Source: Rhabditophanes sp. KR3021
Taxonomy: Eukaryota; Nematoda; Chromadorea; Rhabditida; Alloionematidae
Reading direction: 5' to 3'
Length of the DNA: 64,000 nucleotides
NCBI GenBank assembly: GCA_963281155.1
Contig: CAUJLY010000002.1
Coordinates: 4,340,001 to 4,404,000, forward strand
Of this stretch, positions 32,630 to 43,723 are shown piece by piece (the stretch's first letter is position 1; each line of letters opens with the position of its first letter). A program made the position numbers and the translations under genes. A model generated the notes under the pieces. It did not search any database, was not told the origin of the DNA, and worked only from the letters and a program-made list of their open reading frames with translations.

Positions 32630-33865
32630 TTATAATATTCTATGTAATATGTTATTTAATATGAAGCTAATAACCCCCAAATAAGCACAGTTTGTTAAAT
32701 TGACTTTACTCCCACTCGAAGCTCCTGCTGAAAATTTAATGCGAGCACTAGTTGTTTCTAAAAAATAACAATAAAATGTAAACTACATAATACAGAATGA
32801 GGCAAAAAACAACTTTTGTTATTTGCATCATAATTAACGTACGTGTATTCAGAAACTGATATTGAGCATAAAAGCCAGTTGCATCAAAGATGTCGTTTGT
32901 TTTGAATAACATCCGGAAGTAATTTGATTCACTCATAATTACAGCATTGGGCGGCTTAACTCCACAAAACCTCCTAATAGTTCTGTCGACTGTTTTGTAA
33001 TTCGAAAACAAAACATAATCTGATTGTGTTGAATCTTCACATCCTGAAAAAACCGAATTAACAAGATATTTTAAATAACTATACAAAGGATTTAGTAAGA
33101 TTTACCTTTCAATCCCTCGATTTCAAAATAGTCGAAGTGTATTGCCACTATGTAATTTTCCTGTCCTATAAAAATATACTCGCATTCCAAATTTCGAGGG
33201 TAAAAACCTGGATGATTTATGGACTCAATACTTCCTGTCAAAGCTGTTGACATATTAAATGTGAATAGACATTTTTTTGTTGATGCAGTTGTTGAAATCA
33301 TTTTAGTGGACTGGGCATAGTTTTCAAAAAAACGATAGCGTAATTGAAAGCCATGGTTGGGTGATTGACTTCTAAGTACATCTGAATCCTTAGGTACGTA
33401 TTCTAATGTAATTACATTTTTAGGGGACATTAATTGGGGTGGTTCTTGAGAATGACAAAAATCACTTATTTTCGACATTCGCGAACTTATTAATACGTGA
33501 ACTGTAACGTGATCATTGTCTTGGCAACTGAAAGCTTTAATTAAAGTAACAATAATACCCTATTACCCTTTGTTATATGTTCCGTTCCCTTCTCCGACAC
33601 CAACTTGTAGATTAAACTTTGTAAAAGATAATTGAACTATTTCCCCAGGAGCGCCAATAAAAAGTATGTGGCATTTCTTATTTGCTAGACCCAACACTTG
33701 TGAATCTACGATTCCATCGGAATGGATTAAATCCATTTGTCCTTCATTTTCGGGTAATTGCCTTGCTCTGGGTGAAATAATTTTGATTGGACAAGAAGAT
33801 CCACCTAATACAAAAGTTGAATCAAATATAGAAAAAAATAAAACAACTATTAATAGGAAAGGCAT
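32630..33865 (-). CDS. Secreted CUB-domain protein 1
   Basis: Exons 33865-33567, 33527-33106, 33043-32843 and 32757-32630 sum to 1,050 nt, 349 residues. I start at the inner ATG because it gives a clean signal peptide, [21 protein letters not shown]; another ATG lies 36 bases upstream. Two CUB-like beta-sandwich domains follow. The first has [20 protein letters not shown] and ends [11 protein letters not shown]. The second starts [20 protein letters not shown], has [15 protein letters not shown] and [10 protein letters not shown], then SDYVLFSNY and GFYAQYQF. The arrangement recalls the SOL-1/LEV-10/neuropilin-type extracellular CUB proteins, but no transmembrane span is evident. The last exon and stop are the least certain part. 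CUB protein 2 lies just upstream on the same strand, suggesting a duplicated pair. Confidence 0.78.
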
Positions 33866-34014
33866 TGTAATACTTTTATTTTGTTTAAAATAAAGATACA
33901 ACTTAATAGATTACAATTGTAAATTGCCTTTTAAGGGTCCCTGTTCTAGAATGAAAAGAAAATATAATATCTATATGGAAGATACATTTTCATTCCTCCT
34001 TCTTTATAACTTTT

Positions 34015-35178
34015 TCAAAATATGTGCAAAATGTGCTTATATATCTTGAAGAAAGCACCCTTGCCTAACCATCCCTTTTGGTAAAAGGACATAAATGTAA
34101 TGTTTTTGAAAATAATGTAAAAGTTTATGCAACCTAATTTGGACATAAAGATAGTGACTTACTTTTTTGAGTCGAAGGATGATTACTGTTAGTGTGGTGG
34201 TGAGATTCTGGCTGTGTGGCAAGAGATTTCAGTTCGTTCCAAATAATTGCAGTAATGGACTTATCAACATGTGAGATGTCTTCGATTGTTTTAGGTAAAT
34301 GGTAAAAGTTCAATCTAAATCCCTGGGTCTAAATGGACATAATACGTATATAAAATAATATGTGTCTTACTTTATCAACTTCTTTTCCTGTTACATACTC
34401 CAATTTAAACCCTTCTGCAGACGCTAAAAACAATGGATATTTGGAGTGGGAGCAAACTTGTTCCAATAGACCATTACTTCTTACTTCATAAACATTAATA
34501 TAGTCTGTGTTGCATGAATCTAGCGGAAAATCAAAAAATGTAAAATTTATCACAATTGTTCTTTTATCTAGAGATAGTATATTATAAAATGCTTTTATTT
34601 GCTTAGGAGGATGATAGGGTGCCCCTGGAGAAAATAAATTACCAGAGTATGTGAATGTTTCAAACTCATACTCCGAATATTTGAGTGCATTTTGTCTATA
34701 TAAGGCATGTGATAGAGTTTCATATTTTCCAGAAAAACCATGGGATTTACCAGTTTCCTGCAGATAAATTATAAATAGATTGTTGTGTTTAGATATAAAT
34801 TGTTCATTTGGTTTTATTTGGGAACCGCAATATTCGGAATAATAAGGAGTTTCAGTGGATATTTGGGATGTGTTAAGATTTGCATAAATTCTGATGAAGT
34901 CTAAACAACGGGGGGATCTTGGTGTTAATGAAAATAAATTAAATGATAGTTTTATTGAATTTCCTTCAGGGGCAGCAAAATGATATATGAAGCATGATTG
35001 GAGAGGAGATGGATGAGGAAAATTTGGCGATTTGAATGTCCCTTCAAATAAGTTTAAGTTTAATAAAATTAATCGTACCTTTATTTTTGTCAAACAGTAA
35101 AAACTGACAATTGTATGGAATATCAAAATTATAAATTTGGATTAAAAAAGAAAATAGCATAGATACAAACAAAATCAT
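34015..35178 (-). CDS. Secreted CUB-domain protein 2
   Basis: Exons 35178-35079, 35041-34371, 34328-34163 and, less surely, 34064-34015 give about 328 residues. A signal peptide (MILFVSMLFSFLIQIYNF) leads into a first CUB domain with GTFKSPNFPHPSPLQSC, CLDFIRIYANL and YCGSQI. Next come the second-strand signature NNLFIIYLQETGKSHGFSGK and a second CUB domain with GAPYHPPKQIKAFYNI, FFDFPLDSCNTDYINVYE and the closing FKLEYVTGKE. The C-terminal tail after the second domain is hydrophilic and His/Ser rich. The final exon rests on a weak acceptor; the protein could instead end elsewhere. Extracellular adhesion or receptor-auxiliary roles are known for CUB proteins, but nothing here narrows the role. 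Confidence 0.78.
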
Positions 35179-35509
35179 GTTTCCATTAAATGATTGAAAA
35201 TACGAAACTATAATGAAAGACACTATGATTTAAACAAAATGATAATTTTCGTTTTAAATAAAAAGATACGAATGGTTTAGAATAAAATGATACTTATGGT
35301 TCAAAATGCTAACTATATTATGGCAAAATAAAGCTGTCTCATCCTTAATCCCTTTTTGTTGATGGCATGTGAAAATAATTTAAGAAATACTCAATAAAGT
35401 TGGAATAAATGGCAGATACAAAATATAAAAGGATTAATAAAATTCGTTTATTAAAAATGAATGCCATATACCACGACTGTTGGATATTTTAAATATACAA
35501 AAAGTTAGT
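35179..35509. other. Short spacer
   Basis: About 330 bp between the start of CUB protein 2 and the 3' end of the BRCT gene. I see no coding frame or repeat beyond A+T-rich runs. Confidence 0.5.
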
Positions 35510-38500
35510 TCATTCGAGATTAAAATTAAGTATCCATCTTTTGAGATCATTTGAATTTATAGCCTTTAAGCGACCCTTTGAATCAGATATATATTGCTTC
35601 ATCCATTTTGGTTCTACTATACCATCATAAAGCAGAATAAAGTTTTGTTTTAAGTTTCTATTCCCATGAATTGGCATAACTTCGGAATGGTTGGATATAG
35701 TTTGTAATATCTCTTCCTTACTTCTGATTAATTCACCTTGTCCTATTTGAATCCAATGATAGTAGGCCACAATATTTTCTAACTGAACTGTTGCATTATC
35801 CACATAAAAGAACATTCCTCTAAACAAATTTGGCTGACCAAAGAATTATTAAAGATAAAAAAGCTTCTTGTTTATTAGTTTTTAGTTTAATGGTTTTTAG
35901 TTTTGTTCGAATGAATAATGAATGTTGTATGTAAAAGATAGACTCTACACGAACAAAATTTGCTTAAAGAAAATTAATTATATATTTCAATTATTGCCAT
36001 GTATTTGACCAAATAGTTATATCATGTTGTCAAATTTGCCTTTATTATCAAATAAGTCAATGTTTCTATCAATTTTATTTCGTTATTATCAGTTAAATCA
36101 ATCTTCTAATTATCATATGTTGCAGGAAATGTCAAAATAGCTGAAGATGAAAGCTAGTCTCCTTGCCCAACATAGGACTGGCTCAGTGAAAAATTGTAAA
36201 ACTGTGTTCAATTAAATACTTAAGAAAGAAGGAGATTGCATCGTTTATGCTCTCCAAGAAGAAGGAAGTGATCAAATTAACTATTATGGATCGTCGAGTA
36301 GTGAAAATGGAAAGGCTTCTCGACCAAGACAACATTTCGAACCAAGTAAATTGAAGGAAAAATGCTAAATATCAATGGATCAATTTATGCGGTAGAAAAG
36401 GTATAAAGATTGTGCGCATGAGTATGATATCGGAGGTGGGGAAGCAGACATTGAGTTCTTGTGGATTTCTGATGGATTCAAAAGTCCAAACCATGTTCTT
36501 AAGAACTCTCGAAATGGAACAATTCCATTACTCTAGATCTCTTATTACCTCTTTTTTGGAAATAAATTTTAACAATAAAAAATAACCTACCTTCATTTGA
36601 TTCCTGTTGTTGTATGGCCTTACAAAATTAGTAGTTGCCACTTTTCCATCTTCCATTTTAATTCCTTTGAAAAGATGTTTACTATCAATATTTACTAATC
36701 CTTCAATCGTTGAAATTGACTTCGCAGATTCCAACCAGCTATCTTTTACCATGAGAATTCCCCTGATCAAGCATTCATAGACAATATTAGATTCTGGTAT
36801 TAATCCCGGAGGCACTGAAGAGACAACACAATGAGTAGTAAATTCATCTAAAATTGTCCCCAAATTGTTTTTTACATAGTGTAACTTTTTCCATTCTAGA
36901 ACGTTTGTCTTTGACTCAACAAATATTTTAGGCATTCGCTTGTGAACCATATCAGGAACTTTAACTACTGAAGGTAAACCATTTAGATAATAACTGCTTA
37001 CCGACATTCCAAAAATATCTTTTGCTTCAACATCAGTTAATTCTCTTGCTAGTAGTTCTTTTGCAATTGCGGATTTCTTCTTGCCAATGGCAAGATGGAG
37101 TGGTGTTTTTGCATCAAACCCCCCATGTGGAGCGGGATGATGATTGAATTCATTTAAAAGCAATTTTACAATGTCTAGTCTATCATTAATTACCGCATAA
37201 TGCAGTGGAGTTAACCCGAATTTGTCAAACTGATTTACATTTATTTGTTTTTCTACGATAAAACTTCTGACCAAACGGCACAATTTTCTCGGTTTTATCA
37301 TAGATACTAATTCGTCCATATCATTATCGAAGGTGTTTGACAGTCTACCTTTAGATTTACGGGGTGCCACTATTTCATTGACATGTATTGCCGTATTGGC
37401 AAAGTTTAGTTTCCCGTGAGAAGATAATACTTCTGAGTATTGCTTCTGATTGCAAGATAGATAATCAAACGTTGCATCGTAAGCATCAAACTTTGAAAAA
37501 ACTCGGCTCGGGTCAATGTATTGAATTAGCTCTAGTTCCTTCTCCAATTGAATTTTAGATTTTGTTTGTGTCGGTATTTGTTGACTTGCATCAAATGTAA
37601 ACTCCCCATTTCCCATATTTCTACAGTAAGACATATCGATGCATAATGAGGGATCCTCTTTTATTGGCTGATGATTATATTCAACAGGATTTACCTTGGT
37701 AACTTTACTTTTTTTGGCTACAATTCTTGAACTTTTGTAAATTATTAAAGGGGTGACTTTCTTTGGAGGTGATTTGCCACCACTAGTAGAATTAACTTCC
37801 ATGTCCATGTTAGGAGTTTTGTTCAATTCTAGAACTGCCATCTCATTATCAACATCTTCCATTTTAATCACATCAATTGGGACTTGATACGACTCCTGCG
37901 TCAAAATTGAACTGGATTGTTCGCTGGAATTGTCAAAAATGGTTTTGGATTTCACTCCAAAAAGTTGCACAGGAACTGTATTTTTATTAGTTTTATTATT
38001 TTTCTTTCCAGGTAACTGAGGCATTTTAAATTGAGCATTGGGCATCTGAGTATTCAGGAAGGCATAATTTGTCATTCCGCAATTATTTTTTTGCGTCGCC
38101 AAGAATTGGTTATTTTGGCAATGTTCGTGACTGTCAGTACTAAAATCCATTGCTTGCGTCGCAAAAAGATTCTTTGCTGCATAATCACTTGATTGAGGAT
38201 GTTGACTTTGAAAAAGCTGCGTACCAAAGTATCCAAGTCCTTCTTCATTAACTTCCTGTGTTTCTGAGAAAAGCGATTGTCTTCCATCATCATTTACAGC
38301 CTGCGTTTGGAAAAGTCTATTTAAACAATAATCTTCTTCCTGTTCAATTTTTGGTTCAGTTTTTTTGATAATATAAAAACCATTTTCATCAAGTTCATTC
38401 TCTTCCTCAACCTCCATTGCTGATTGTCCATCAATCATATAATGTCCGATATGAGTGTGTGGATTGATTCCAAATTGGGTAAAGATTTGTTGTTCTTGCC

Positions 38501-39286
38501 CGAGATATAAATTATCATTGAGATATTGTGTAGGAAGCATGTTCCCATTATTTATTTGTGTATTGTGAATGATATCTACCTCACAATTATTACTCTTTTC
38601 AGCCATTTGTTCCCTCAGATCAACTATTTTATTATTTGGTTTCTTCTCAGTTAATGGATTTTGAGGACTTAAATCTAATCTTGGGCCAAAAAGATACGCA
38701 CAATCGTCTGCTTGAGTCACAAGAGATGATTTTTCCAATGATTCAGACTGCTCTACGGCTAAATCGAATTGTACATTTTTAACTTTTTTGATAGTAGGCA
38801 CATTTTCAGACTTGTCAAGTGGTAATTTCTTTTTACTCTGGCTAGACTCTGAATCAACCAATGAACTTTTCCTTTTTATTGGTTTGTTAATAGGAGACGG
38901 TTGTTTACTACTAGATGACTCTTCAGGAACGTAATCATTAATAAGGCGATTTTTAGAATCCTTTACTTCATCGTAGCCGATGTCGTCGAGTGATAAAATT
39001 GGCACACGTCCTTTATGAACATATAAAACTTCAATGTCACTGTTATGAGAATCCATTTTAATAGAGTCCAATTCTTTAGCCTGTTTAATTTTAAATTTTT
39101 CCTCCAATTTGAACAAAAAATCGCACATAGCTTTCCTTCTAGCATGATCTTTTTCATTCTAAAATAAAATTACATTTAAAAAAGTTTATAAATACTTACC
39201 TTAATAATATAAACTATCTTAATTTGTAGCTCTTGTTTTTCGGAATTATCCGGTCCGTAAATGTCCTGAATCATTGTTTGACTCAT
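35510..39286 (-). CDS. Ankyrin-repeat and tandem-BRCT protein with SQ/TQ cluster (BARD1-like C-terminus, no RING)
   Basis: Exons 39286-39200, 39158-36591 and 35833-35510, all phase 0, encode 992 residues. A charged N-terminal helix leads into a long disordered region. At about residues 305-440 the region repeats short aromatic-x-T/S-Q units: LFQTQ, LFSETQ, YFGTQLFQSQ, LFATQ, FLATQ and FLNTQ, which are consensus ATM/ATR target sites. Two or three ankyrin repeats follow near residues 670-745 (GLTPLHYAVINDRLDIVKLL and KTPLHLAIGKKKSAIAKELL). A tandem BRCT pair then begins near 795 (FTTHCVVSS, GILMVKDSWLESAK). The second repeat starts LFRGMFFYVDN and ends YDGIVEPKWMKQYI. The order ankyrin-BRCT-BRCT matches BARD1, which acts with BRCA1 in DNA double-strand break repair, but the N-terminal RING is absent. 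A damage-response scaffold is the likely role. The 757-nt last intron holds decayed coding-like sequence on the other strand. Confidence 0.85.
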
Positions 39287-40228
39287 ATTTATAAAGTGTT
39301 GTTAATTTACGGCAAGTTCAATAAACCCAAGTCCCAGCTAGATTAAAGAATAGACTTTATCAAAAGCTTTAAACTATTTGATTAAAACTAAATTAGATAA
39401 TAATAATGATGTTATACAATCAAATTGGCTTACCCTATATATATCATAGGCTAATCACTTAACAATAGGAAATGAGACGTCGACTGTTGCTATATATCAG
39501 CAAACACACAATCTAAACAATAATAACATTATTAATCTAATTAGTACAATAAAAATAGCATATACATTATCACATCATCGAAAATAAACATAATGAAGAC
39601 CACACTTGTTGAGCAATATCAGATTAACGTGATTACTATCTGACGTAATACCAATGCCACCATTATAGTCGGTTCAAGACCATAAACCAGCCATCAAGTG
39701 ACGCGGTTCACAATATGTCGCATTAAGTCGCCACATCTAATTCGTCATAGGATCTTTTTTGGGAAAATGTTATCTAGGAAGAGACATACCACGCTATGGT
39801 AAAGCATTCATCGTGTAATTGACTCTTTATTAAAGAATTTGAAGATCAAACCATTAACTAATAAATTATTCTCTTATCATCAATAAATAACGTAATTAAT
39901 TTCTTAATAATATAATTGAGCTAAATTATCACCTGATTCAAAGCATAATCATAAGACATTGAAGTTGTCATAAAAGATTTTATTATCTACTAGATTATCT
40001 TAATGAAAATGGTTGTATTCATCTAACACCATATTTCAATCTTCATGCATAGGCATTTATAATCTATTTGCAAGAGACGTATACATATGCATGCACTTTT
40101 AGCATATCTATTGAGCTGAGACGAATTTGTACCAACTTGAACAATATAAAGGGCCAGTTGATTTTAATATTCTCTTCATTCTTTTATTTGCCAGTGTAGT
40201 TTGGTGGTTTTGATCTTCGTCTAACAAA
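39287..40228. other. Divergent promoter region between the BRCT gene and the LCAT-like gene
   Basis: About 940 bp without a supported frame. It separates two divergent starts and should hold both promoters. I recognise no specific site. Confidence 0.5.
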
Positions 40229-43200
40229 ATGAAGATATGTTGGGTTATATTAGTTTCCGTAGTTTCTATCGAGGCTATATTCTTTAAAAGCAATCAAGGT
40301 AAAGACATTTTTACTTTGGAAACTCCTCAGTATGAAAGAAGTTCAAATGATCCCACCAAAGCAGGATATCCAGTGATTATGGGTGAGTTATTGCTTAGAC
40401 GCAACCTTCGCTGTTTTTTATATTTATTTGATGCTCTATACTGTCTTGTTATTTAGCTGTTTAAATTTTATTAAGTTTTTAATGTCTTATTAAATGTGTG
40501 CTTTGTTTATAGTTTCCCGGATTCGGTGGGTCCAGACTACAGGCCAAGCTAGATGGAAAGCCCAGTAAACCGCACTGGATATGCGATTCAGTTACCAGTG
40601 ATTTCTTCGAAATTTGGCTAAACTTGCAATTATTTACTCCCTTAGTTGTGGATTGTTTTGTTGACAATATGAAAATGATTTTCAATACAACGACACGACA
40701 ATGTGTGAACAACATTGGTGTTGAGGCAAGAGTCAAGTCATTTGGAACTGATACTGATCTAGTTGAATGGCTTGATACTGTTAAATTTCCACAAGCTAAA
40801 TATTTTGCAACTATTGCGGATGCTTTGGTGTCTTGGGGGTATGTGCGTGGTGAATCATTGAGAGCGGCACCATTTGATTGGCGTTTAAAGCCAACTGACC
40901 TCGATCCATTTTATAATCAATTAAAAGCGTTAATTCAGCAAACTTCGTGGAATAATAACAATCAAAAAGTTGTTCTGATTGGTCATAGTATGGGCAATAT
41001 TCATGTCAATTACTTTCTCAGAAATTATGTCAGCCAAGCTTTCAGAGATAGATACATTCAATCACATGTCGCTATAGCTGCTCCATGGTCGTAGGTCATT
41101 TAAATTGTCTTCAGCTAATAATATTTATTTTTAGGGGTAAGCAAAGGAGCAATCAAAAATTTATTAAAAAGGATAAAATTAGACAAAACATTAATCAGAT
41201 GATGTATTTTTGAGACAAGTAGATTTTGTCGAGAATGATTCGAGAGATTCTAAGTTGTCAAGACACATAGCTACAAATTGCCTTTTACCATGCAAAATAT
41301 CCACAATCTTGGTTTCTTTTGCATTCAAAGGAATGAATCTTGAGTAAAAGCGTTGAGTTGTCGCATAAGTTAAAGGTGTTACCACAACTTTTACATTTCC
41401 AGGCACCACCCTTGGTAATAGACGAATCACTGGTGTTGGGAGAAGTATTCATAATTGTGACAGTTACTGAAAGTTCCCATCGTTACAATACGAGCAGATA
41501 TGAGTGTAAACGATATCCACGTTCCTGTTCTTCTTGAGTTGGTTCAAAACATTGGTGACATGGTCAGCAAAATCTTCATTTAGGGCCATCTCAAAAAGCA
41601 GCTGGATTTTTATTTTACTGTTGAACAAAGCATCTTTATAAGGAACATGAGATTGCTGATTACTTTGATTCTTCTTAAAGCTTTTCAAAGCACCGTCATC
41701 TCGATAAATCTGCTAAGCTTAGACTGTTCTCAGTCAAAATATCCTTCAGTATGTCCCAATTGGCTTGCAAATCTTGTTTGCCAGGAACTGTTGAGCTCAT
41801 TAGGACCCTTTAAGAATAATGTATGGCGTCTTCTTCACGAAATAGTCATCTTCACCAATGATTGGCTTGGCATTGTCTCTGAGATACAACAAATTCATCC
41901 ATTCTGTGAGTTTGGCATCAACCAAGAATCTGAAGTCTTCATCATGCTTGTATTTCACGATCATACCCGAATGCCTGGCAGTATCATCGTTCCCACGGTT
42001 AGATTTTTCTCCAGGATGCCTTGTATTAAGAACATTTTAAGAGCATATTTCTCCATAAATGTATTGCTATAGTTAGTGAGATCAACTCCGTACAAAGTAA
42101 TCTCTTCTTTAAAATAGTTGTGACATTTAATTGACACATTATTGTTGTGAGATTTGGCCATATCAGCTTTGCCTTAAAATCATCAATTACCAAGTCAATT
42201 TGTGCCTCGTCCTTTTAATTTCATTTGTTGATACCCTTGCAAAAGATTGGCTAACTTGCTCAACTACTGCTGAATTGATTGATTATTATTGAGAGTTGAT
42301 ACTTACCTTCTGCATTTACTCCTGGTTCCACTGCATCACTTCTTTTCAAAGACTCACTCTTGCTTGAGTCATCCGTGTCTGGAACACTTTTTTCCTTGGT
42401 ATTCCTGAACTGTCGCTTTTTCTAATTTGTGTTTGTCCATAACGATAAAATTGAGATGATATATTTTATAAATGAACAAGCGATTTACTCTAAAAAACAC
42501 TTTCTCAACATCTTTTTAAAACACAACATGCATTATATTCATAACATTATTTAATTATTAACCCCCTTTGTCAGGATCAATGCAAATAGTTAAGTTGTTA
42601 GCGTCAGGATATAACATGGAGTTCTACCGTGTTCTGTTGAGTCCATTTCAGCTAAGAGAAATGGAACGATCTTGGGGTTCTTCTTTTTTGTTGTTCCCGA
42701 GTGAACCAGCCTGGAAAAGAGATGAAGTATTTGCTTTTAATGCAGTCACAAATTATACTCTGAATAATGTAAAGGAATTTTTTGATGACTTAGACTTCTC
42801 CGAAGGGTATGATCACTACCTTGAATCTCAAAGAAATACCGACTTAATGCACAATGTCCCAGACGTAACAACTCATTGTATTCATGGTAGTGGTATTGAA
42901 ACAAGTGATGTTTATGGTTGGTCAAATGGATACTTTCCAGGTAAGTCTTCGTTCTAGTCCTCAGGCTGTTTTTATAATTTAAACTTCCAAAAAAACAATA
43001 AAAACGTGTATGTAGCTTTTAGCTAATATTAAAATGTATGAGGTCAATGTAATGTTGATAAATGGTATCTAAACTATAAAATATAATTAATACATATGCT
43101 AACTTTCAGATTATCAACCTGACAAAAAAGTAATTGGAAATGGTGATGGCACTGTTAACATGAGATCACTGGAATTGTGCAAAACTTGGGCAACATTATC

Positions 43201-43306
43201 CAACCGTATAACATCTCATGAAATTGAAAAAACGGATCATCTAGGCGTTCTCTATCACCCGAAAACAATTTCTCTAATTAAAAACTTTCTTTATAAAAAC
43301 GTTTAG
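40229..43306 (+). CDS. PLA2G15: Lysosomal phospholipase A2 / LCAT-family acyltransferase
   Basis: Alpha/beta-hydrolase that cleaves or transacylates phospholipids in lysosomes or secretions. Proposed exons are 40229-40382, a 2-nt exon 40457-40458, 40513-41087, a 2-nt exon 41135-41136, 42575-42940 and 43110-43306, 431 residues in all. A signal peptide MKICWVILVSVVSIEAIF is followed by the oxyanion region PGFGGSRLQAKLDGKP. Next come the lid cysteines around HWICDS, LRAAPFDWRL, the nucleophile serine in IGHSMGNIHV, and APWG. Asp lies in GNGDGTVN and His in DHLGVLYHP, completing the triad. The family landmarks are in order and in frame only if the two-base exons are used. Intron 41137-42574 contains an antisense decayed gene (copy B). 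Downstream at about 43410-43525 a coding-like tail may be a lost or alternative exon. Confidence 0.9.
41200..42480 (-). pseudogene. Antisense family copy in the LCAT-like gene intron (copy B)
   Basis: On the minus strand the copy begins near 42450. The start codon position reads ATA where copy A has ATG; the surrounding bases match (ATAAAATATATCATCTCAAT here). The order of recognisable pieces is the same as in copy A: RYGQTQIRKS, an internal intron-like GTAAGT to CAG, VVEQVSQSFARVSTNE, AKSHNNNVSIKCHNYFK, SHVPYKDALFNSKIKIQ and RVVPGNVKVVVTPL. The last open piece ends at 41191. Several frameshifts and stops make it a pseudogene. It lies entirely inside the long host intron. Confidence 0.65.
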
Positions 43307-43723
43307 TTATATTATTCTGATAAGTGATTATACACCACCTTTATTTCTATGTATGTATCAATAAAATATATTTGTATAATGGGTTGTATATACTTTGCTT
43401 AAAATTTTAGTAAAGATCCGCATGATAATGTACCAGGAATTGTGAAGGCCATAAAAAAGCTTCTGAAAAAAGATAGTACAATCTTTAAGAAGAATAAAGT
43501 CATTATTAATAAAATAATGTGGTGATATAACAGATGGTTAACTAAAAAGGTTAATCATTCTCACATAAATTTATTATCAATAGTGGGTAAACATAAGTTT
43601 CCTGTTATCTTAAAATGTAAATCCTTTTGGAAACGGAACTTAGCTTGATAAGGCTTTAATATAAAATGATGTCCTTTTGACACAAAAGTCACCTGAGTAA
43701 ATTCAGTCTTCAGAATAATCAAG
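43307..43723. other. Spacer with a coding-like fragment at 43410-43525
   Basis: After an acceptor-like AATTTTAG at about 43409 a plus-strand frame reads KDPHDNVPGIVKAIKKLLKK and stays open to a stop at 43525. It looks like the tail of an LCAT-type last exon, either an alternative exon of the preceding gene or a remnant of a duplicate. The rest has no supported feature. Confidence 0.4.
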
